Origin: Verrucomicrobium sp. BvORR034
Lineage (GTDB): Bacteria; Verrucomicrobiota; Verrucomicrobiia; Verrucomicrobiales; Verrucomicrobiaceae
Length of the DNA stretch: 45,781 bases
Direction: 5' to 3'
NCBI RefSeq assembly: GCF_000739635.1
Contig: NZ_BATQ01000123.1
Span: 1 to 45,781, forward strand
A program made the position numbers and the translations under genes. The number at the start of each line of letters is the position of its first letter. Position 1 is the first letter of the stretch. The notes under the pieces were generated by a model, which saw nothing but the letters and a program-made list of their open reading frames with translations, ran no database searches and was not told the origin of the DNA. Below are positions 40,582-45,781 of this stretch, in pieces.

Positions 40582-41973
40582 ATGAATGGGATGACGACGC
40601 CTTTTAGATTCCCTGACCACTTCGTCTGGGGTGCCGCCACGGCAGCTGCCCAGATTGAAGGCGGGGCAACCGCCGATGGCCGGGGTCCGTCGATCTGGGA
40701 CGAGTTCTGTCGTCAGCCCGGAAGAGTCCTCAATGGCGACACCACTGCCACCGCGTGTGACTTCTACCACCGCTGGCCTGAGGCCATTGCCTTGATGAAG
40801 CAAATCGGTCTCCAGGCATTTCGTTTCTCCGTATCCTGGTCCCGCATTCTCCCCGAAGGCACGGGAAGCATTAACCAGGCGGGTCTAGATTTCTACTCTC
40901 GCCTGGTCGATGGATTGCTTGAAGCTGGCATTCGCCCGTATTTAACCCTGTACCACTGGGATCTGCCTCAAGCACTTCAAGCACGCGGAGGCTGGCTGAA
41001 TCGCGAGATCGCCAGCCATTTCGCCGACTACGCTGACGGTGTAGCCACCCGTCTTGGTGATCGCGTCAAGGACTGGATCACCTTTAACGAACCTCAGATC
41101 TTCCTCGGACTGGGCTACTCTGAGGGCAGCCACGCTCCAGGACTCAGGCTCTCGCACCTGGAGACCATGCAAGCCGTCCATCATGTAAATCTTGCTCACG
41201 GTCGGGCAGTCCCCGTCATCCGCCAACGCTCCAATGGTTCCAGGATCGGCTTCGCCATTGCCACCAAGATCGGGATTCCCGCTCGACCGGACGATCCAGC
41301 CTGCGTGGAAGCAGCGAGACGTCTCACGTTGGAACCCGAATGGCGGCCGGACCATGACCTCTGGCTGGACAATGTCTGGTGGCCCGAACCGATGATCTAC
41401 GGCCGTTATCCCAAGATCCTCAGTCAGAACCTGCCTGCTTTTCTGGACGCCCTACCCGCGTCCGATCTCATGGAGATTCAGCAGCCGCTCGATTTCTTTG
41501 GATTCAACTACTACTTCGGACGCATTGTTGAAAGTGCCGTCGATTCCCAATGGCAGGTGCTTCCTGAGCGCCCCGGCGAACCCCGCACGTTGACCGGTTG
41601 GCCCTTGCATCCCGAAGGGATGTACTGGGCCTCGCGCTTCTTCCATGAGCGCTATCGACTGCCGCTCTACGTCTTCGAAAATGGCCTCTCCTCCATGGAT
41701 TGGGTCGCCCTCGACGGCCGGGTGCATGATGCACAGAGGATTGATTTTCTGACACGCTACCTCCGCCAGTTGCATCGCGCCCATGCGGAGGGCATTCCGC
41801 TTGCCGGTTATTTCCACTGGTCGCTGCTCGACAACTTTGAATGGAGCCGCGGCTACCGGGAGCGCTTCGGCCTCATCCATGTTGACTACGAGAGCCAAGT
41901 CCGCACCCTCAAGGACTCCGCGCATTGGTTCAGCGAAGTCATCCGCAGCAACGGCACTATTCTTGAACCTTGA
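40582..41973 (+). CDS. GH1 family beta-glucosidase
   Basis: 463 residues from ATG 40582, which follows an A/G-rich Shine-Dalgarno-like stretch (AGGGGG). A frame-open ATG further upstream is not preferred because the family starts at F-P-D-H-F-V-W-G-A-A-T-A-A-A-Q-I-E-G-G. GH1 hallmarks are W-S-R-I-L-P-E-G, L-Y-H-W-D-L-P, the acid/base Glu170 in T-F-N-E-P and the nucleophile Glu366 in V-F-E-N-G. W-S-L-L-D-N-F-E-W-S-x-G-Y is near the end. It has no signal peptide, so it is probably cytosolic and hydrolyses beta-glucosides or related disaccharides. The upstream MITE-like element sits where a promoter would be. Confidence 0.92.
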   Translation: MNGMTTPFRFPDHFVWGAATAAAQIEGGATADGRGPSIWDEFCRQPGRVLNGDTTATACDFYHRWPEAIALMKQIGLQAFRFSVSWSRILPEGTGSINQAGLDFYSRLVDGLLEAGIRPYLTLYHWDLPQALQARGGWLNREIASHFADYADGVATRLGDRVKDWITFNEPQIFLGLGYSEGSHAPGLRLSHLETMQAVHHVNLAHGRAVPVIRQRSNGSRIGFAIATKIGIPARPDDPACVEAARRLTLEPEWRPDHDLWLDNVWWPEPMIYGRYPKILSQNLPAFLDALPASDLMEIQQPLDFFGFNYYFGRIVESAVDSQWQVLPERPGEPRTLTGWPLHPEGMYWASRFFHERYRLPLYVFENGLSSMDWVALDGRVHDAQRIDFLTRYLRQLHRAHAEGIPLAGYFHWSLLDNFEWSRGYRERFGLIHVDYESQVRTLKDSAHWFSEVIRSNGTILEP

Positions 41974-42021
41974 GCAGTTGTACGCACGTCAGGAACGGGC
42001 AGGCCTGATGCAGCCATTGAA

Positions 42022-42062
42022 GGGGCTTGATCGAGCCCCATGCCCACCAAATAACGTTATTT
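42022..42062. terminator. Hairpin and perfect palindrome between convergent genes
   Basis: GGGGCT-TGATCG-AGCCCC (42022-42039) is a 6-bp stem and AAATAACGTTATTT (42049-42062) is a perfect 14-bp palindrome whose T-rich half follows. They lie between the convergent GH1 and phospholipase-D genes and could serve as a bidirectional terminator. The palindrome alone could equally be a binding site. Confidence 0.4.
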
Positions 42063-42101
42063 CTGTTCCCAGCGATGCTGCCCCCCTTGCAGTCCGGCGG
42101 G

Positions 42102-43442
42102 CTAAAGCTGAGAGCGGAAAGGTTTTACCACCCACTCCACAAAACGCTCCTTGATTGATCGCTTCTTGAAGTCTTCCAGGGTGTATTCTCTGGAGTTCTT
42201 GAAGTCCTCCAGGAATACACGGTTCATCTCCGCACCAAAACTTTCGTCATAGACTGAAATGTCAATCTCTTCATTGATGAGGGAGGACCTGGCGTCCAGG
42301 TTCGAGGTACCGATCATTGAGAACATTCCATCCACCACCATGGTCTTGGAGTGGATCATTGTGGGATTGAACTCGTAGATCTTAACGCCGGCTTTGAGCA
42401 ACTCGCCGTAGCTTCCGCGGCCGGCGGCCTTCGTAGCAGGCTGGTCGTTGTATTTGCCCGGCAGGATCATCCGTACGTCGACGCCGCGCTTCACTGCCTC
42501 ACGCAACACCCAGACTTGATCCTCGGTCGGGGTGCAATAGGGATTCGTGATGTAGATGGTCTTCTCCGCCGCGGCCATGGCCACCGCCTGGATCAGAGGC
42601 AGGGCTGCCACGGTGAATTCGTTGGAACTGGTAGCCTGCACCCTCAACGTGCCAGCCTTCTCCAGCACCGGGAAGTGATGTGCGCCCGTAAGCAGTTCTT
42701 TTGTTTCGCTCAACCAGTGTTGCTGGAAGGCGCTTTGCAGCTTGGCCACCACCGGCCCTTCCAACTTCGCATGGATCTCCCGCCAGTTGTCCACTTTAGC
42801 ACCATCCCCCTCCCATTCGTCGGCAAAACCAGCCCCACCGGTGAATCCCACCTTCCCGTCGATCACAAGCACCCGACGGTGGGTACGGCGATTGATCCGG
42901 TCCAGACGCAGCGCCCGGGTGGGGTGATAATAGGCGAACCGGCAACCCGCGTCCGTCATCCTCTTCACATCACTGTTCTTCAGTGATGTGCCGGAACCGA
43001 TGCCGTCCAGCAGGATACGAACCTCCACACCAGCCCTGGCGCGTTCATTAAATGCCTCAATGAACTGGTCTCCCACCTTCCCGGAATGAAACAGGAACGC
43101 CTCAAAATTCACGGTGTGTCGGGCTCCCCGGATGGCTTCCAACATGGGTGGAAAGATGCCATTTCCATTGTGCAGCAGAGTCACCTTGTTGCCCTCTATG
43201 GGCACGGCATCCGCCGCCGCATGGGCGGAGCCAAAGAAGGTAGCGTCGTGCACATTGAAGGTGTGACCAGGCCGGTAGGGCACGTACTCACGTCGCACAA
43301 AGAGGATGGCGACGATGCACGCCGTCGCGGCCACCAGACCCAAAAGCTCAGCCCACCCTCGGAGGGATAGCTTCCCCCAGCGAATGGTCGTCCAGCCCTT
43401 GAGCCTACCTGCCTTGCCAGTATCAGACGATGCGCGTGACAT
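42102..43442 (-). CDS. Phospholipase D/cardiolipin synthase-like protein
   Basis: 446 residues from ATG 43442. A single transmembrane helix at about residues 30-50 anchors the protein. Two phosphodiesterase HKD-type regions follow. The second is canonical, H-S-K-T-M-V-V-D-G with G-T-S-N-L-D. The first reads H-R-R-V-L-V-I-D-G, with Arg where the motif normally has Lys. Otherwise the first half matches cardiolipin synthase (F-L-F-H-S-G, L-L-D-G-I-G-S). Cardiolipin synthases condense two phosphatidylglycerols, or PG with PE. It is convergent with GH1 and upstream of the IS cluster. Confidence 0.82.
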   Translation of the reverse strand: MSRASSDTGKAGRLKGWTTIRWGKLSLRGWAELLGLVAATACIVAILFVRREYVPYRPGHTFNVHDATFFGSAHAAADAVPIEGNKVTLLHNGNGIFPPMLEAIRGARHTVNFEAFLFHSGKVGDQFIEAFNERARAGVEVRILLDGIGSGTSLKNSDVKRMTDAGCRFAYYHPTRALRLDRINRRTHRRVLVIDGKVGFTGGAGFADEWEGDGAKVDNWREIHAKLEGPVVAKLQSAFQQHWLSETKELLTGAHHFPVLEKAGTLRVQATSSNEFTVAALPLIQAVAMAAAEKTIYITNPYCTPTEDQVWVLREAVKRGVDVRMILPGKYNDQPATKAAGRGSYGELLKAGVKIYEFNPTMIHSKTMVVDGMFSMIGTSNLDARSSLINEEIDISVYDESFGAEMNRVFLEDFKNSREYTLEDFKKRSIKERFVEWVVKPFRSQL

Positions 43443-43631
43443 GAGATGAGTGTTAACCTCCTCCCCCGATTCGCGCCTGCCCACTCATACGGAGGTGGAG
43501 GAAGCAAGCCCGGAATCGCTCGGCTTCGACGGATTGCCAATACCGTGACAAAGCGATCTTGGCACACGCCCAATTGCTCACAAGCGTAGGACAGCGTGCG
43601 CATAGCCTGTCTCGTGGTACTTCTCGTGGTA

Positions 43632-43826
43632 CTACTGCCGATGCACCCGCTTGTGATTGATCTTCCAGCCCTGGTTGCGCAACAGCCGCCAAATGCGCCG
43701 CTGTCCCCACCGGGGATGCGCTTCACTCAGTGCTTTCATTTCCACCACCAGTCGTCGCCCGCTCTCGTCGGGCGGCCTCTGATGCCGTTGCGTCGAACGA
43801 TGCTGACCCGCTTTCTCTACAAATAG
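43632..43826 (-). pseudogene. IS3-family transposase OrfB remnant
   Basis: The minus strand encodes P-P-D-E-S-G-R-R-L-V-V-E-M-K-A-L, then H-P-R-W-G-Q-R-R-I-W-R-L-L and N-H-K-R-V-H-R, the typical N-terminal part of IS3 OrfB (L-x-x-x-H-P-R-x-G-x-R-R-I), before a stop at 43632. No integrase core survives. The stretch up to the phospholipase gene (43443-43631) may also be decayed IS sequence. Confidence 0.7.
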
Positions 43827-43829
43827 CCT

Positions 43830-44968
43830 GTCTAGAATGGCACTGACTTAAGCGGCGGCCTTGATTTTGGTTTTTCTTTGCGCCCGGTGAGGTTCCTCCT
43901 TCAGCAGGTGTCTTGGTCGAGTCAATAACTGGTAATTCTTGGGCCTGCGCTTCAAGCAGCGCGGCTCCCGCCGAAACGGTCGCTCCAACACAGGGTCATC
44001 TGCGATGCTCTGCAGCATCTGTACATACCACGTTTGGGCCTGCCGGTTGCTCGCAGCACTCCACAAGCTCCACTGCCACTGGTCGATCCTGTCCCTGGTT
44101 CCTTTGAAGCTCAGGTGGCCTTTGGACTCAAGGTCTCTGAGGGGCTCGGCCTGCGCCATCAGCAGCCAGACCACATTGTAAGCGATCATGTGCATAAGCA
44201 GTTCACGAGCCACCATGTGAGGGCTGCGCGTGCGCAACATGTCCATGTTCATGGTGGTCTTGATGTCAGCAAAGAACAACTCCACCTGCCAGCGTTTCAG
44301 GTAAAGCTTCGCGATCTCAGAGGCGTTCCACTCACGCGCATCCATGAGAGTGCTCACCAGCCACAACTTGCGTGTACGATGAGCCTTCACCGCGATCTCG
44401 ACGCTCAAAAGACACACCTGCAGTTGCTCAGGGAGGGTGTGATGACGCGCTGCGTTGATGCTTTTGGCAATGCGTGGCGGCCTGGACCAAGTCTTCATGC
44501 GGTCACCTTTGCCCAGCCATCGGCCTTTGCGCAGATCACATTGGCGTGAGTGGTGAACTCGCATCACCACCTCGACACCCCGCTCTTTGAGCACGGCGAT
44601 GAAGGCGTAGGAGCAAAATCCGCGGTCAGCCACCAGGATGTCCCCTGGGTGAAGGTGCTTGAGGAGACGCCACGCCATGGCCGCATCATGGACACGGGTT
44701 CCTCGTTTGACGGTGGCCAGCCACGCTCCTAAGCTCAAATCAAAGAGGCCCACCAGCTTCATAAGGGGAAAGCCGCAGCCTTTTTTTGACTGGGGCCGCA
44801 GGCACAGGCCTGGGAGTTGTGCCAGGTATCTTGCAGGGTGATACCAGTGCCGTCCATGACCAGCACCCTGCCTTGGTTGTTGGAGCTGAAATGTGCGCAG
44901 ACGCATTGCGCCATGCGGCGGGCAGCCTTTAGGAGCAACTTGGGCAGGCGGGCACGGGCGCGGCAGTA
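43830..44968 (-). mobile_element. IS4-family element, truncated at its 5' end
   Basis: The element carries the transposase at 43848-44968 and ends near 43830 with AGAATGGCACTGACTT outside the stop, a plausible terminal repeat. Its 5' part is lost where the IS3-family element begins at 44969, so it is a nested-insertion victim rather than an intact IS. Confidence 0.7.
43848..44968 (-). pseudogene. IS4-family transposase, 5'-truncated with an internal frameshift at A7
   Basis: DDE transposase with V-M-D-G-T-G (first Asp), V-A-D-R-G-F-C-S-Y (second Asp) and the IS4-specific Y-(2)-R-(3)-E-(6)-K signature, here Y-L-K-R-W-Q-V-E-L-F-F-A-D-I-K. The first Asp lies in one frame (ending in S-Q-K-K) and the rest in the -1 frame (K-K-G-C-G-F-P-L-M-K-L-V-G). 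The switch is at seven As on the coding strand (44781-44787 on plus). Read in frame 0 this is A-AAA-AAG, the dnaX-type slippery heptamer. Beyond 44968 the open frame runs into the IS3 element and is not transposase. Confidence 0.75.
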
Positions 44969-45057
44969 TGAGGTGGACCCCGAAAATCGGACCAGTGCTG
45001 AAGTTGTAGTTTTGGATTTGGGCGGGGCTGGAGTAAACCAGAACCTGAAACTCGAAA

Positions 45058-45396
45058 ATGAAAGCCAAACGTAGAAGACACGACCCCGAATTCAAGGCCC
45101 GTGTGGCGCTCGAAGCGCTCAAGGGCCTCAAGACCATCGCTGAGATCGCCAAGGAAAACGACATCCATCCGGTGCAGGTCTCTGATTGGAAGAAGACGCT
45201 ACAGGCAGGGATGGCCGGGGTCTTTGGTCAGGATCATGGCCGTGCCGACCAGGAGGAGCACGAGCGCGAACGAGCCCAGCTGCACTCCAAGATCGGGGAG
45301 CTGGCCGTGAAAGTGGACTTTCTGCAAAAAAAGTCCAAACAGCTCGGCATCTGGAACGACCTGCCGGGCTGGTCGAAAAAGAACACCCCGTTTTGA
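45058..45396 (+). CDS. IS3-family OrfA (HTH protein)
   Basis: 112 residues. The N-terminal helix-turn-helix has H-D-P-E-F-K-A-R-V-A-L-E-A-L-K-G and I-A-E-I-A-K-E-N-D-I-H-P-V-Q-V-S-D-W-K, the standard IS3 OrfA pattern. A Leu-type coiled coil follows (K-I-G-E-L-A-V-K-V-D-F-L-Q-K-K). Near its end the stretch GAAAAAG could act as a -1 slip site for producing the OrfAB fusion. Confidence 0.88.
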   Translation: MKAKRRRHDPEFKARVALEALKGLKTIAEIAKENDIHPVQVSDWKKTLQAGMAGVFGQDHGRADQEEHERERAQLHSKIGELAVKVDFLQKKSKQLGIWNDLPGWSKKNTPF

Positions 45397-45398
45397 GC

Positions 45399-45781
45399 AT
45401 GAGAAGCCAGTGTGAACTGCTGGGGGTGTGCCGCTCGATGCTTGGCTATGAGGCTGTGCCTGAGAGCGGCGAGGACCGCCGTATCATGAGGTTGCTCGAT
45501 GAGCTTTATCTCAAGGATCCTTGCTTGGGAACCCGGCGCCTGTTGAAGGTGCTGGAGCGCGACCATGGCATCAAGGCCAACCGCAAGCGATTGCAGCGTC
45601 TGCGACGTCAGATGGGGCTGGAGGCCATCTACTGTCGTCCGCGCACGAGCCAGCCTGGAGAAGGGCACCGCATCTACCCGTACTTGCTGCGGGAGCTGGC
45701 TGTGGAGCGTCCCAACCAGGTGTGGTGCGCCGACATCACCTTATGTGCCCATGGCGCGAGGACACGCCTATCTGTGTGCGG
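45399..45781 (+). pseudogene. IS3-family OrfB (integrase), frameshifted, 3' end outside the window
   Basis: OrfB lies in the -1 frame relative to OrfA; the open frame before ATG 45399 reads H-P-V-L-S-M-R-S-Q-C-E-L-L-G-V-C-R-S. It has D-P-x-L-G-T-R-R-L-L, R-K-R-L-Q-R-L-R-R-Q-M-G-L, and the integrase start P-N-Q-V-W-C-A-D-I-T. Right after it, an extra T at 45741-45742 shifts the frame: without it the text would be I-T-Y-V-P-M-A-R-G-H-A-Y-L-C. The copy is therefore broken, unless this is a base-calling error. Confidence 0.8.

Larger units (their letters stand above)
44969..45781 (+). mobile_element. IS3-family element (right end outside the window)
   Basis: The left end begins TGAGGTGGACCCCGAAAATC, a typical IS3-family terminus starting with TGA. 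OrfA at 45058 and OrfB at 45399 follow in the usual -1 arrangement. It is inserted in the IS4-family transposase gene. The 3' end is not in the window. Confidence 0.8.

Noticed and set aside
44969-45164. N-terminal extension of the IS4 transposase frame
   Set aside because: It runs across the IS3 left end, so it is a chimera of two elements and not part of the transposase.

Overview
The window reads as a chromosomal segment of a GC-rich, Gram-negative bacterium of the PVC group, most likely a Verrucomicrobiota (Verrucomicrobiales-like) species. This is inferred from the gene content: a PVC-style formylglycine sulfatase, a multihaem cytochrome c paired with a sorbosone-dehydrogenase-like propeller and a Tat-exported sugar isomerase-like protein, HprK with HPr and enzyme I but no sugar-specific EII, and many lipoproteins and signal peptides. 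Several start codons lack an obvious Shine-Dalgarno, and ATGA overlaps are common. No rRNA, tRNA or CRISPR array was seen.

Layout. 1-162 is the end of a short repeated element whose complete copy lies at 40281-40499. 164-3881 (minus) holds maltokinase, a lipoprotein amidase and an RMDN-like TPR protein. 4023-6025 (plus) holds a 3-hydroxyacyl-CoA dehydrogenase and a secreted alpha/beta hydrolase, ended by a terminator. 6286-14037 (plus) is the most unusual locus: a protein joining a degenerate alpha/beta-hydrolase, a caspase-like domain and a trypsin-like domain, followed at once by two secretins of the type III (SctC) kind and a small lipoprotein. 14163-15807 carries a small membrane protein, a DUF72 protein and an MgtC/SapB protein in overlapping order. 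15838-17817 holds two divergent nucleotide-sugar genes (gmd and an rmlD-like gene). 18124-18903 encodes a P-loop protein behind a near-consensus promoter in an AT-rich island. 18937-22106 (minus) is hprK-ptsH-ptsI. 22181-24082 is a sulfatase with a repeat-like C-terminus.

24140-26627 is a divergent pair: a winged-helix regulator whose C-terminus looks like a sliding-clamp-binding peptide, and lysine 2,3-aminomutase. A perfect palindrome lies between them. 26719-27029 is a gene-free inverted-repeat element. 27089-30294 holds a VOC protein, a zinc metallopeptidase with a histone-H1-like tail, ispE and a small lipoprotein. 30363-30746 contains two copies of a strongly structured 136-bp unit. 30826-35549 (minus) is the isomerase-cytochrome-propeller operon. 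35749-36837 is an ankyrin/L,D-transpeptidase fusion. 37115-40068 holds an MBL hydrolase, a frameshifted gene, a small membrane protein and a DUF4034-like lipoprotein. 40582-43442 holds a GH1 glycosidase and a phospholipase-D/cardiolipin-synthase protein.

43632 to the end is a pile of insertion sequences: an IS3 transposase remnant, an IS4-family element with an internal frameshift, and an IS3-family element inserted into it.

The best candidate for an undescribed system is 6286-14037, where two protease domains and a pseudo-hydrolase are genetically tied to paired outer-membrane secretins without other secretion genes. Gene calls rest on motif reading by eye; no database search was possible.
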